NCBI GenBank assembly: GCA_025201375.1
Contig: JAIWZP010000012.1
Span: forward strand, 62,001 to 126,000
Direction of reading: 5' to 3'
DNA from: Gongronella butleri
Lineage: Eukaryota; Mucoromycota; Mucoromycetes; Mucorales; Cunninghamellaceae
DNA: 64,000 nucleotides
A program made the translations under genes and the position numbers. Below are positions 35,350 through 48,265 of the stretch, one piece after another (the first letter of the stretch is position 1; every line of letters starts with the position of its first letter). Under the pieces are notes generated by a model. It worked only from the letters and a program-made list of their open reading frames with translations. It was not told where the DNA came from and did not search any database.

Positions 35350-38010
35350 CCATGGCTCGTTTGATTGAGCTTGCCGCGTGCCGCGTCTCCATTGAAAACT
35401 CCTACATTGTTGAAAACTTACCCGGGATAATGACAAAAAAGTTATGGTTTTTGTCGTTTTGTATATGTTACTGTAGACTGAACGATTTGATTTGCGAAAA
35501 AAAACTTGAAACCATTGAAGTCTCGAGTCGACCAACCACTGGTCTAAATTTGACGTCGTTGCGTTGGTCTCACAGGAAGAAACGCGTAAAATATTATTTT
35601 GGCTCTGGTTTTCAATATCAAACGCTAATTTCGAGATTTCTCAAGACTGAGTGATCTGAATTGTGAAAAAACTGGTAATCATTGGAGCCTTGAGTCCACC
35701 ATCCGCTGGTCTAAATTTGAGGCCATGCGAACAGGCTCATCGGGAGAAACACGTATAATATTATTTTGGCTGTGTTTTCACTAGAAAACACGAATCTCGA
35801 GATTTCTCAAGACTGAATGACCCGATTCGCGAACAAAATTAACACCGTTGGAAAACGGAGTTTACCGTTAACTGGTCCAAATTTGGGGCTAGATGACCGA
35901 GTTTCTAAGAAAGCGCCAGTTTCATAGGCGTAAATGGGGTACGATCAGCAACATGTTGTATCGTACTGCGGCAACAGCTGATCGCCCCAGCACCTGAGGC
36001 ACCTCAAATGAATTGGTGGTCAACAAACGCGGTGAAAGCGCTTGTGGTTTGCGGATACAGTATCGCTTCACGTTTTTGGCTACAGTAGTTAGCCTTGAGG
36101 GGTCATTTGGCTTCTGGTTTGGCCCTAATTTTATGAAAAATGAATGTTCTCACAAGGAATGAGTGATCCGATTTGGGAAAAAACTTGACATCGCCAACTT
36201 TTTGTACTGTATTCAACAACATCCAGTAGCTCAAACATAGGACCCGAACACCCGATGAAAAGATCAGGAGGACACTCTCAGCAAAAAGTGGGCAAGGGGT
36301 TGTCCATTTTGGCAGCGTACGCGACAACCGCCCAATGTATCGACGCGCAAGTCACCTCAAATGAATCTGTGAACAAAGACGACAAAAAAAGCACTTGCGT
36401 TTTGGAGACATTGCATTGAGATCACGGCGAGTTGGTGTGCAAACACTCTGAAAACTCGCATTTTTGATGTTGGTCTGGCAGACATGATGATACTACCGTA
36501 ACTGGGTTGGCTCTGCCTGCCTATCATATCCATACACTATTTAAAAAAATGAGCTTTTGCAAGCGTGGAAAACACCAATCAGGATCTCAGCAAGTGCATG
36601 AAAAATACTGTACACAAAAGCAAGATTTTCATCCGTTTTGGATTTTTACTACACAACACAAATACTGTAAAGCGTTTGATCTGTTCATCTTTCGATCTCA
36701 GTAGGCAGAAGCTGATGCGTGCTACAGTACTGTATCATATCATTGCGATTCTTGCTTGAAGTACAGTACTGTACCGTACTGCAGCATTGCGCTACACGGC
36801 ACGAAAAACGTACACATTTATCTTTTAAACACCAAAAAAAGCGTGTTTTCAAACTTTAACGGCCTGCTGTGCCTCCAGAATTTTTTTTTACAGCCTACTC
36901 TCCCGCCAACGAAACATGCGTCGTCACGGCGTACAGTAAACTATAACAACCCAGAAGAGTTCAAAACGGACCCGCTCGATTTTTTTTGGACTCGAAAATG
37001 CCAAAAACGTCCTACGCGTGCAGTACTACAGTACTTTGCATTCATCTGTTCATCTGCATGGTTGACCACGCTCAAAAATTGCCGCATCGAGTTCGGCGCA
37101 AAAATTGCAACAAAAAGCTTAAACCCCCAAAGCGCTACGAGCACTTTTGAAAAATTCAGGGGTCACTCAGGGGTCACACATTTCAATCTCAGAAAATGCC
37201 AAATTGGGGAAATTACAACTCCGAGGGATCAATGCATCCCACACAGGTGACTCCGACGATCTGCTATTATTAGCAGACAAAATGACAGCTCGCCCCAACT
37301 TTTAGAAAATGGCCCAAAGAGTGACGCATGAACGGCGATCGACCGAGAAAAGTGCCTACTTTGGGCAAGATTTTTTTTGCAAAAATTTAATGTTTGACAC
37401 TTCCAAATTAAGTGCGTGGATTGCATGGAATTTTTATTTTTTTTGCATTTTTTTATTTTTTTATTTGCACATTTTTATGCGCTGAGTGGGCTGCAGGCTG
37501 GTGAAATGATCGATGCAAAAAGTTAAAACCCAAGCTAGCGCATTGAAAGTCATCCCATTAGGTTCTTTGCCCCCTGTTTGTTAGTAAAACTGGAATAAAA
37601 ATCACAGGTTTATTAGACCAATATGCTCGAGAAAATCACGATCAAAACTTTTGATGAAAAAGTGAATTTTCTCTGTGAGTTTTTTTAGACATCCATCTAT
37701 GAAGATTGTCTCATTCGATAGAGATGCAAGAGATGCCTTTGACACGTTAAAAGCGCCGTATGTTGTCTAAACAGCTGCCGAAAACATCGAGGTTGAAAAT
37801 TTTTGAAATGTGTGAACGGTTTTCACAGGCGTACAAAGTTCACGCATCTGGCAAACAAACAATCTAAAAATGACATCATCCAAGCGTGTCGCTTTCGAAT
37901 GGTGCCAGTTTCATCCTGATCCACAAAACATTTCGAGAGCCACTGTTGAATTTGTGAAAATATTTATATTTTGGATTCATCCGCACAACGACCCGGTCGG
38001 CCCTTGGTTT
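35350..38010. repeat. Composite noncoding repeat, longest copy
   Basis: Two joined parts. 35570-36480 has the C unit (gcgtaaaatattattttggc, ctcgagatttctcaagactg, ctggtctaaatttg, cacctcaaatgaat, aaagcgcttgtggttt), which also makes up 52270-53620. 36500-38010 matches 53640-54170 and then 2990-4245. The order C then A is the same at both loci where both occur, so they form one unit of at least 2.6 kb. No shared long reading frame, terminal repeat or tRNA-like promoter was recognised. Several TACAGTACTGTA motifs lie near the C/A junction (36722-36778). Confidence 0.75.
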
Positions 38011-38205
38011 TCAACAAAAAAAATAATACTTTAAATTTTATCATACGTATGATATGAATACGGTTTGCATGAATTCATGCGTCCCAGTAAGGAAGCCGAG
38101 ACGCGCCGTTTGAAAAAAAATCAAAAAATTGCTTTATTGCTGCACAGGTGTGGTAAAAGGAGGGGGTGGAACGATCCAGTTGAGAAGCACAAAAAGACAA
38201 ATACA

Positions 38206-38450
38206 CTATTGTTCCTGGAGGTAGGCGGCAGGCACCAGGCCTTCGCGGCCACTGTCCGAGCGCACGGTCCACCAATCGTCGCCAAGGGACTTGTCGACAA
38301 TGGTCACTTGCTCGCCGGCTTGCAAATTCAGGCAATCCTCGCCCTCTGGGCCTTCAAAGTCGTACAAAGCGGTTGCTGCGATGCTCAATGCTGGCGCAGC
38401 AGCTAGAAAAAATAACGAAAAATTGAGTGTCGCGATCCTTTTTTTCCCCT

Positions 38451-38495
<45 letters not shown>

Positions 38496-41400
38496 CGACT
38501 TACGTTGCGCTTGCGACGCCAATTCGACGTACGAGCGAGGGAAATAACCCGAGATGCCATTGTGTTTGAGCGTGCCGTGCCACCAATCTTCGTTGTCGTC
38601 GGCGGCCGTGACCAGGATAATGTCATTGCCCTGGAACGACAAATCGCCGTCATTTTGCGATTGGTAGTCCCAGAGCGCCGTGTACTCGGTCCCTTGTTGG
38701 TTTTCCTGGATCGATGCGGGCGCTGGTGCGGCAGGTGGTGCGGGAATTGGCTCCGCGGCAGGCTCAGGCGCGGCACTTGCGCCAACATCGCCCGTGCGCT
38801 TCTGGAGCTCCTGCAAAAAGCTGTTGCTGCCAAAGATCATGGGCGTGGCAGGCGTGTCTTGTTGCTGCGGCGCAGCAGGGGCTGGAGGAGCGGCGGGAGG
38901 CGCGACTGGAGCAACTGGGGCCGATGGTGGCGCAGCAGGCGCGTCCGACGCACCGAGCACCTGGCCGGAAGACGCTGGCTGGCTGCGATCGTTGGTGACG
39001 GCCTTGCGCAAGCGTGTTCCCTGCTGGATTTGGCTCAAGAGCGCGCCACGGTCGCCGGACGCGGCGGATGGGGTGGGCATGGCAATCGCCGGTGCGGGTG
39101 CAGGCGCAGGTGGTGCGGCGGGTGGTGCTGGAGGCGCTGCAGGTGGTACTGGAGGTGCTGCAGGTGGTGCTGGAGGCGCAACAGGTGGTGCAGGAGGCGC
39201 ATCAGGTGCTACGGGAGGCGGGACGGGAGGGCCTGGTGGGGGAGGAGGAGGCGTGGGCACATTGCCAGCTGCCTGATGCGTGGTATGTTGCTCGGCCAAG
39301 CGCGGCGAGGGCGAGAAGGGGGGCGGCGTCGCACCTGATGTCACATAAAAAAAAAAAAAAAGAAAGGGGACATTAGCTCATTTCTTCAAAAAAAAAAAGA
39401 ACCCAAAAGGGGAGGGGGTTTACCAGCCTGGCGCATGGACATAGCATCAAAGAGTTTGTCGGCAAGATTCTTTGCGCTTCCTGCAGCGGGGATATCGTTG
39501 TCTGAGTCTTGGTCGTCGTCTTCGTCCCAGCCGTCGTCGTCGTCGGACGAGGAGTCGTCTTTGATGTCCTTGCGCGATGTGGCGGAAAAGGCGGAAAAGG
39601 CGGCGAAGGGATTGTAGCTGACGCGCTTGTCGGCACGCGACGTGGAGGCAGGGATGCCTGTGGGGCTCATTGGCTCATCCTTTTGCTCATTTTGCTGTTC
39701 TTGTTGTTGTTGTTGCAACTTGGCAAATGGATTCGTGGCAGCGGTACTGAATGCGTCGGCGGGTTCTTCAGCGGGAGGCCCAGGAGGTGGTGGAGGAGGA
39801 GGAATTGCCTGTTTTTCTTGTTCTTTTTCTTCTTCCTTGGCAGCAGCTTCATTGGCCTCGTCAATGGCGGCCTGGCGCGCGCGACGCGCTTCTTCTTCCT
39901 GTTGCACGACCGCCTTGCGACGCTGCTCGAGCTCTTCTTCATGGCGCCGCTCGTCTTCTTCTTCCTTTTGGCGTCGCTCTTGCTCGGCGCGCTCACGATC
40001 GGCACGTTCTTGTTGTGCACGCTCTTCGTCCAATCGCCTTTGCTGCGCAGCATCTTCCTCCTGCTGCCGGCGACGCGCATCTTCCTCTTCGCGTTCACGA
40101 AGCTTGGCCTGTGCCTCTAATTCCGCGTCACGCAGGCGTTGTTGTGCGGCCTGCTCCTCGTGGTCCACTTGCGCAGCAGGCGCAGACGATGAAACAGGCG
40201 ATTTGGCCGCCGGGGACGGTGACGCGCCCTCGCGCTTGCGACGCAGCGCGTCCAATCGCTCCTGCACGCGTCGCTCTGCCTAAAATAAAAAATCATGAGT
40301 GAGTTGCCTTTTTTTTTCTTCATTTTAACTTTTTTTTTTTTTTGTGTGTTATTTACCTCCTTTTTGATTTCTTCTGCGGTACGGGGTTTCGATGGTGTAG
40401 ATGGAGACCGTGTGGTGGTGGAGGGTGAGGCGTAGGCGCTCGAGGGCGAAGAGATGGTAGGAGAAGCAGAGGCGGGTGCGGGAGAAGTACGTGTGTACGA
40501 CGACGATGAGGACAATGGGGCGTTGGCGGAGATGGGCGCGTCGCGTTCGAGGGTGTCGATGAAGCGGCGCAGGTCATAGGACATATCCTGGCCCCTTTCG
40601 AAGCGTTTCTTGTCATCAACCCACGCTGTTTCGCGAATCTTGTCGAGATAGCGGAGGTCGCCTGCGAGATCGCGCAATTGCTCGCGGCTGCGTTCCATGT
40701 CACGCTCGGCTTCGTCGGCAAGGCGGTCGTACGCCGTCTTTTCGTCTTCGGCGCGGCGCAATTCGACGTTGGCGTCCTTTGCGCTGGAGGTGCCAATCTT
40801 GCGTGCGGCCATCATAGCCTTGGCTTTGGCGCGCACGCGGTCCGACTCGGTGACCGTGCCCCCTGGGCCCGTTGCCTGCAAAAACGCATTGAAATCTTGG
40901 CCGCCATCGTGTCGGCGCGCGTCGCGCACCTTGGCATCACGCAGTTCGGTGGCGGCGGATCGCAGCTGGCGCGCAAGCACGGGGATGTCGCGGTTGCATA
41001 GATATTGCAGCTCGTCCTGCAGGGTCGCTTGCTCTTCAAGAAGCTCCAAAAGCGCGTCACTGTTGCGGAAATACGCGGCCGTCGATGCGTTGCCCCGGAA
41101 CGCACGACCAAGTTGGTCCTGTGTCTTGCGGATATGATCCTTGAGCTCTTCGAGCGAGTACTTGTTGGCTGTGGCTGCCACGGCCTTGTCCTGCTTGCTG
41201 CGTGCCATCACCGAGTCCAATTTGCCCTTGGCATCTCTAATCTGCAGCTTCAATTCGTCAATGGCGGCAGCGTCATCGTCATTGTAACGCGAAGAGGACG
41301 CGACGCGTCGCGTGCCAGGTGGACGACGCGCCTGCGACGTGTAGCCGCGTCCATGCCCATCATCCTCCTCCTCAAAATCATCACGGTGCTGTTGCTGGGA

Positions 41401-42825
41401 TGCTGGTAAAGTAGAAGAAGAATTGTGTACAGGTTGCGATGCCGTGGCTGAGGGGCGATGGCCAATGACGAATTTCTTGAGGACGCTTGTAGGTGGGGCC
41501 AATTCGGGAGGAAGAACCGACGGAACGTCGAAATTGTTGAGTTTGCGATAGATCAAGTGCATGGCAATGGCGAATTCGTCAACATCGAGGCTGCCACGGT
41601 TATCACGGTCAGCGAGCGTCCAGATTTTCATCAGATCTTGCTCCGAGACGCCGCTCTGAAGGAAAACCTGGCGTGCCTGGTCGCCCGACAGGTAACCCGA
41701 GCCCGCGGCCCACGCCTCAAAGATGGCTCGGTACCGCTGCTTCTCTTCAGGGCTAATTTTCCACGAGATGGCGTCCACCTGATGTGTTCCAAGCGCAGGC
41801 GCAAGCAGATTCTGCTTGATCGACTGATTCGGCATCATCTTGCTCGCAAAATCGTTGTTTTGGATGCGTGCCTTGGCCGTGTGCAAAGGTCGACCGGTGG
41901 CCATGGGCAATTGAAGCCCTGGCGCCTGATACCCCGTCATCATGGGCATCTGCGGCTGCGGGGCAACATACCCTGTCATCATTGGCTGCTGCGGACGCGC
42001 CGAGGGATACCCGGTCATCATCGGCTGCTGCTGTTGTTGCTGCTGCAATGGGTAGCCCGTCATCATCGGTTGCTGCGGCTGCTGCATCGGGTACCCCGTC
42101 ATCATAGGCATCTGTACCTGCGGCGGCGGCGTCGGATTCGTGTCAATCAACGATGTGGTCGTCGTCGGCTCCGTGGATGCCAATGTGGCCATGGCAATTT
42201 CAGCCTCTTCGCGCACCTGTGGCGGCAATTGCGCAGGCAGTGCCTTGCCCGTCAACTTGTTCGACGTCAAATACATGGCAACCGCGAACTCGGGGAACGA
42301 CAATGTCGGGCCGCGTGCAATGGACGACATGTCCCTGAATAAAAAATAAAAAAAATAAAAAAAAATACGTAAAAAAAAAAAGTAAACTGAGCGCGCGGCC
42401 TTCAAAGGGCAAACGTGTCCACTTACCAAATCTTGGCCAGCGAGTCATTGTCCAACCGGGAGCGTGCCAAGATATCGCGCACACCAGCAGCTGCAAAAAA
42501 AAAAAAAAAAAAAAAAAAAGAAAAATAAAAAGAGTCAGTCGCGTCGCTTTTTTTTAATCATCGCTTCATGTCGCGTCTGCCCCCTTACCGCTGATATGTC
42601 GCCCGCCGCTCGTCGCCGTCGCGCGTCGAAACAGGTCCTCAAACTTGCTCTGGTCGGCCGCCGTGATGAACGTCAGACGAAGACCTAGCCAAAAAACAAG
42701 AAAAACAGCGTCAATATCGACACCCCAAGGCCATAAAGTTTCCTTTTGAATGCTTCAGCGCTGAGCTTACCTCCCGAGGGACTATGGTTGCTAGGTGCAG
42801 CTTGGGCCGCACCAGAGTTGTACAT
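38206..42825 (-). CDS. PAN1: Pan1/intersectin-like endocytic scaffold (EH-EH-coiled coil-WH2-SH3-SH3)
   Basis: Seven exons, about 1,360 residues; start MYNSGAAQAAPSNHS. EH1 is spread over exons 2-4 (SKFEDLFRRA, LDNDSLAKIW, LSFPEFAVAMYL). A linker has six or seven PMMTGY repeats. EH2 (YRAIFEAWAAGSGYLSGDQA) keeps a full calcium-type loop, DRDNRGSLDVDEF. A long charged coiled coil follows, then Pro-rich blocks, a WH2 actin-binding motif (RGALLSQIQQGTRLRKAV) and two C-terminal SH3 domains (YTALWDYQSQNDGDLSFQ; ATALYDFEGPEGEDCLNLQ). Pan1 couples coat proteins that carry NPF motifs to Arp2/3 actin assembly at endocytic sites. Yeast Pan1 lacks SH3 domains; here the layout is closer to animal intersectin. 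The intron before the last exon holds a homopolymer of 42 (38452-38493). Confidence 0.92.
38452..38493. repeat. 42-base T homopolymer in the last Pan1 intron
   Basis: Poly-T on the plus strand, so poly-A in the intron of the minus-strand gene, about 10 bases inside the donor. Confidence 0.95.
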
Positions 42826-43469
42826 TTCGATGGGATGAGAGTGGAAAAAAGAAGCACAAAAAAATGGAACGGGGGACGGAGAGTCCTTTTACTGCATTTT
42901 TGAACCCCCGCTCTGCTTGCGAACAAGGCTGATCGCTTGCCTTTTTGAAAAAGGCGTGTGCCTGGACTTGACCATTTTAGGAGTGGCCCAATACAATGTT
43001 TACGTTGTGTAAAATCATGGCAAAATGTCAGTCATGACGGACTTGAATCGTCTCGAACCCATTTTAACAACGAGAAAGCGCACTCATTTCTACTAGACGA
43101 TGCCACATAAACCTTTGGTCCATTGCACCGATGCCAAGAAATACGCGCTTCCCGCATAATTGGAGGTGCAGGTGCGTGCATGGCGAGCCGTGCAATGTAT
43201 TGCAAGTCGCGCTCTCAAGCAGCTGCCATGAACCCTGTGCCACTTTTCATCGTTTTTGTGGGCGGATTGCACTCTCGATTTATTGTATAGATGTCGTGAA
43301 TATTGATATTAAAGCATTTTCAGCCTTTTTTTGGGTGCATGTGGATGAAATTGCTAACTATCAGGGGGATCGACTATATGAACCAATCATTCCATCCTGT
43401 ACAGTTCAAATGAGCCCGCTCACAGGGTGCTGCGGCCACAGGATGGCGAGCAATTGCCGTTTTCAAAAA
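42826..43469. other. Pan1 promoter side and AT-rich spacer, no gene seen
   Basis: The first 150 bases are the probable Pan1 promoter. The remainder is AT-rich sequence without recognised features; a 125-codon frame at 43131-43508 shows no similarity that I recognise. Confidence 0.45.
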
Positions 43470-44420
43470 TGGCGAATTTTCCAAGGAGTACAGTCGACAA
43501 TTTTCTAAGGGTGAAATTTAGGTCCACATAACATCGCGTCGTTCATCCACATGGTAAATGGCGCCTATTAACTGATAAAAATGCCATAAAAATCAAAGAT
43601 CCATCGGTTGATTTCGGCGTAAAGTGCATTTTAGATCTTATTTTCAGGTCCAGGTCAACTCAACGAAAAGTGCTTAGATCTTGGAGAAACACGCGTCATC
43701 AGAAACCGCATGGCTCGCTGCGAAAGTGGTCAATGGTGATTGACAAGGTTGTGCCCATTTGTGGGCATTTTTGTGCGATTAGCGGCATGTTTCCCATCCT
43801 TTTGGTCGTGTCGCTCACGGTGTTCGCTTGTGCATCTCTCCCCCTCTCTATTTATTCTTTTCGGCCTTTCCTTTTTTTTATTCTCTCTCTTCTCCGCTTT
43901 TCTGCCTTTTTTTTATTGTTCTTTTTATTTTTAACCGTTTGACCACCTGCTTGTGGTCTTATTATATATTTCAAAAAGGATAATACTCCAATAACCCGCC
44001 TTTTCGACTTCCCCTATATCAGTGATCTATGTAAAAAGTGCGTTTTGACTTTTTTTGACGCGGGTTCAAAATCATTGGCAATTTTCGACGCGTGATAACC
44101 CGCGTCAGGCGTCGAGTGACACGCGTCTGGTCCTTATCAAATACGTGCACCTGGCATCGCCCTTGCTATTGGACGCATCGGCGCGGCTCTAAACGCACAT
44201 TTCTCCCCTGCCATTCGCCTGTAAAGGTTTAGCTAAAATTGCCAATTGCTCGTCAACGACCAAGTGGGCCGCTGCTCCTTTTTGTCATGTTTGTGGTTTC
44301 GCAATGTGATTCTTCTTTTGTGCAAGTTTGGTGCAACTTTGGCAACCTGATTTTTCGATTTCTTCTCGGGTGCTCAAACAAGCTCATATTTTGATTTCGT
44401 GTTGTGCGCCGCAAAACATT
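43470..44420. repeat. Repeat B, uninterrupted copy
   Basis: Matches 21515-21984 and continues, at 44237, straight into sequence that in the other copy lies to the right of the DIRS element (24272-24420). Landmarks: ccaaggagtacagtcgaca, aactgataaaaatgccataa, gtaaagtgcatttta, gtgcacctgg, ctgccattcgcctgtaaag, caatgtgattcttcttttgt. This copy therefore represents the empty-site arrangement. Confidence 0.7.
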
Positions 44421-44756
44421 CGTCAACTTTCAAATAGCATCTCAACCCGGGTTCTAGTGTGCCATTTCACGTTAGGATGCGTTTTGAGGCTTTCACAAAA
44501 GCACACAGAGCCGAGACCCACTATAATTGCATTGTTTTTGTCGGTCTTTCGGCAACTTGCTTGTAAGACTGTCTGAAAACTCGTCCCATTTATTAAGTTC
44601 AATAATAATTAACCCGTGTGTGCATGTTTTTTTTAAAGAGGAACAAATCACTGCTGCATTGTGATAATTCTGTATTTGGACTGCAACATCGTAAAAATGC
44701 GACATCACTATGTTAATCCAGTTGTATTATATTTTTAAAAGATAGTGTATAGAATG
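44421..44756. other. 3' flank of fatty alcohol oxidase 1, no gene seen
   Basis: AT-rich, no coding support; the part nearest 44757 is probably the 3' UTR of the minus-strand oxidase. Confidence 0.45.
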
Positions 44757-46568
44757 TTAAGGCCTAAACTTGAAGTTTAGACGCTGGAGGATCTTTTGGG
44801 TGACGCCATAAGACATTGTCTGGATGGTCAGCATGGGATTCACGCCGACACAAGTTGGCAAAACGGATGAATCGATCAAAAATAGGTTCTTGATCTCCCA
44901 TGTCTCTCCTGTCAGCTGCACCGCCGATTGCTTCACGCTGTACCCCATGCGGCTGATGCAAAAAGAAAGAAAAAGAAAAAAAAAAGTGAGAATTGGCTGT
45001 TTTTCTCTCTTTTTTTTTTAAAAAAAAAAAAAAAATAACGTACCAGGTGGATGACTGGTGCATTGAGTAGATGCCGTCGGCGGGGGTGATGCCGGCCTCG
45101 AGGACGCGCTGGAGCCACGCCTGGTATCTGGGGTTCAGCACATTGGAGTCTTCATATTTTTTAAACACAAAGGGCTCGACGGTGACTTGCGGACAGTGCA
45201 GATGTCTTGCGCCTGCGGCTGTCAGAATGTTCAAACCCTCGATGATCCCGGAAAGAAGCATGTCGTGGTCTCGTGGCGACAATTGGAACTCGTACGAAGG
45301 CGGCACGCCAGGTTCGGGGCTCGTTTGCACCGACGCGTGCGAATTCATGTCCCGGCATCGGATGGACAGCGTGCATCCGTGTCTGTACCCAAGCATGGTC
45401 TGCTTGTGATGCAACGCACCGTTCCATGTCATCAAGGACGACAATTGGCCTGTCATGCAAGACAAAAAAAAAAAAGGACCAAAAATGAGAAAACACGCGT
45501 CAGGGGTTCTTTTTCATCATTTTCATTGATGAATTTACCGATGCCCAGCGGATACGACTCGATGCGGCAGCCATACTCGTCGTCGGAGAGCAGGTGATAC
45601 GAGGTCGTGAGTGGCAGGATTTCGTTTTTCGCTGTTTTGTCGGTGGTGTCCGAGGCGCGTGCGGGTTTCGGCGCAGGACCATCGAGCGGGTTGGGAAAGT
45701 AGCCGCTGACGTGGATGGTTGGGTGCACCTTGAGGTGCTTGCCAATGTGTTTGTTGCTGAGGCCGCTTTTGCGCAGCAGATCCGGCGTGTGCAACGCGCC
45801 CGAGGCCATGATGACGACGCGCGACTGCAATGTCACCTGCATCCCATTGGTCAGCGTGCACACCACGCCCTGCGCGTGATCGTGCCGGATAAAAACCTCT
45901 TCCACCGTTGTGTCGCACAGAAATTCTGCACCGTACTGCTGCGCTTCCTCGAACCACATCGTCATGTTGATCCCGCTGTATCCATGCTGTGCATCGTATT
46001 GAGGTTGCACGTGAGGTAATTGCTTCACTGTCTTTTGTTGCTTGCTACGTGTAAAAAAAAAAAAAAAAAATCTAAGAAATTCTGCCAAAATACGGCACAA
46101 AGATCTTACGTGCATCCATAAATGAGACGAAGGTTGGCATCTGTGTGTGAGAAATCGGTCGTGGCACCCATCTTCTCGTACAGCATGTCCATATCCTTCT
46201 CAAACTGCCAAAAAAAAAAGAGAAAATGTCAAGATTTCCCACGCTGACCATTGAAGCTCATGCATGTTTCGTTGCCAATTAGCCAAATGCAGCACCACTT
46301 ACAGCGTGAACGTCAAAGGCTTTGCTCGTTCGTTGATGCCATTCTTGCAAGACAGAAGGAGGCGTCTACAGAAAGAAAAAAAAAAGTGCAAAAAAAAAAG
46401 CGTGTCTGTGAGCAATTTGAGATTATGCACAAGCGTCTTGCCTAGTGCATTGACCCCAGCAACAGGCCTACCTTGACACACGCGCCAAACGAGATGGTGC
46501 TACCACCTAAAAAGAGTTGCATAAATCACATGATGAGCGTCAATGGCGGTTTTTTTGCTTTTTTTTTG

Positions 46569-46611
<43 letters not shown>

Positions 46612-46790
46612 ACCGAGTGTGGATGCACAAGACATGGTGATGAACCCACGGCGCGAGCTAAAGTAGCTGCCACCATAGTACAGCTGCTCGTACGTGTTAC
46701 GGTCGCCAACGACGGGTGCATGATTGTACGACCCTTTTTCAATGACGAGCACCGATTTGCCGGCCCTGGCCAGCTCCCAAACGCATGGAC

Positions 46791-46823
<33 letters not shown>

Positions 46824-47655
46824 GAGATCAATTGGGACGTCCTGGATTAGTTTGTGTGTGGATTTTACCAGCTGCGACGCCCGAGCCGACGATGATGGCG
46901 TCGAATTTGTGATTTTTGCTGACCCAATCGTCGACTTGTTCAAGTGAGACGGTACGCAATGGCTGTGCGCGCGGTGGTGGTGGGGGTAGAGGCATCTTGG
47001 TGATGGGTGATGGCGCATGGTGATGTGCGGCGGTGGACGCGTCCTGTTGGACACCAATGGTGTGCATGAGGCTGGCAGCGTCGGTCGGGTGATCGCACAT
47101 TTGGCCGTAACACAAAAAGGTTGCTGTGGTGGTGAATACGCGGTAGAGCATGTGCATTGTCGTGGATTTGCGCCAAGCTAAGATGACTTGCTGCCGCTGC
47201 TTGGGTGTCATGGTCAAAAAGCTGGTGGTGCGCTTGCCCATGGATAAGATGCACATGCCCATCGACGAGCTCATCAATTTGAGCACGCGTGCAATCGTTG
47301 CATGCGAACTCTCGGGGATGGCCGCGTGCAGCAATGGCAGTACGTCGTCATCCATCGTGAGACCACTCGTAGAAAAACTCCAAGCAGCAAATTTGTCGAT
47401 TTGCTGCCTTGCGCGAGCATCAATAGCCGTGGCGACGCTCTCTTCCTTCAATGATCCGCTAGGCGATGCGGCTGAGTCGTCATTTCCCTCATCAGTGGTC
47501 GTTGTCACCGTGTTATCGGGAGTCAAGAGCGTTGTTGCATGAATATTCTGATACGTCTTCATCAATGCCTTGATCTCGCTCTTGCTGAGCGCGGCAACGA
47601 CCGTGTCGTATATGAGTGTCACGACTTGTTTTTGCGTTTCGTTCAAATTCAGCAT
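44757..47655 (-). CDS. Long-chain fatty alcohol oxidase-like GMC flavoprotein, diverged paralogue
   Basis: The start MLNLNETQKQVVTLIYDTVV opens a helical N-terminal part typical of fungal and plant long-chain alcohol oxidases. The FAD motif IIVGSGVAAG ends exon 1 (46869) and continues in exon 2 (from 46790) as WELARAGKSVLVIEKGSYNH; then SCASTLGGGSTISFGACVK over further small exons, FLCDTTVEEVFI, IMASGALHTPDLLRKSGLSN, ALHHKQTMLGYRHGC and, at the end, TGETWEIKNLFLIDSSVLPT and VNPMLTIQTMSYGVTQKIL. About 750 residues, at least seven introns. Compared with its neighbour it has a His/Pro-rich insert in exon 1 and lacks the Cys cluster expected before GYSGINMTMWFEEAQQYGAE. Fatty alcohol oxidases make fatty aldehydes from long-chain alcohols. 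Exon limits in the middle are approximate. Confidence 0.83.
46570..46608. repeat. 39-base T homopolymer in an oxidase intron
   Basis: Poly-T on the plus strand, directly beside the donor at 46610 of the minus-strand gene. Confidence 0.95.
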
Positions 47656-48265
47656 GACGAGGATACACGCATTTAAAAAAAAAAAGAGTCGAAAACAGGA
47701 AAAAGAAGCAATCAAATAAAAAAACTTGGAAAACCAGGTCTGTGCCAAACGTTAAAATATGGAAAAGGAAGGAAGCCTGATCAGCGGATTTGGAAACCCA
47801 AGTTTTCGTGAGACCAACAGTGTTTGCGCGTGCTGTTTTGCAACGGCGACGGGAGACGGAGCACAATTCATGGCCGCTCTGGTTCTTTTTGGACCTTTTT
47901 TCATGCTGAATCTTTTTTTTTTTAACGATGTTCTACTTGTGTGCCTCACTCTCGATGCGCTTCAATGTAGAAAACAACGATCTGAATAAAGCAATACTCA
48001 TTTACGTAAATCAGGCGCAAAAAAAAGGCAGCGAGAAAGGCACGTGAAGGTTACATTGTCATTGTGGGGTAAGGCCAATTTAGACTCAGGGAAAAATAAA
48101 AAAAGTGGATGGGAGAGAGCCACTCGCAGTCTCACGCACACGCCTCACGCGCCGTACTGGGAGAAAGGGGCGGAGGAGGGAAGATGCTGCAATTTTTTTA
48201 TTAGGCTTTGTGCACGAGATCCTTGGTGACACAATCAAGCAAAAAATCAATTCATGAAAAAATTA
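47656..48265. promoter_or_regulatory. Intergenic region between the two fatty alcohol oxidases
   Basis: 610 bases: promoter of the downstream paralogue and 3' flank of the upstream one. No gene, repeat or defined site was recognised; a few T runs only. Confidence 0.45.

Noticed and set aside
38427..39338. Gly/Trp/Arg-rich 303-codon plus-strand frame
   Set aside because: Antisense shadow of the Pro/Ala-rich region and first SH3 domain of Pan1.
41458..42342. A 294-codon plus-strand frame rich in His, Arg and Leu
   Set aside because: It is the antisense of the Pan1 exon with EH2 and the PMMTGY repeats; it has no similarity of its own and the minus-strand frame carries recognisable domains.
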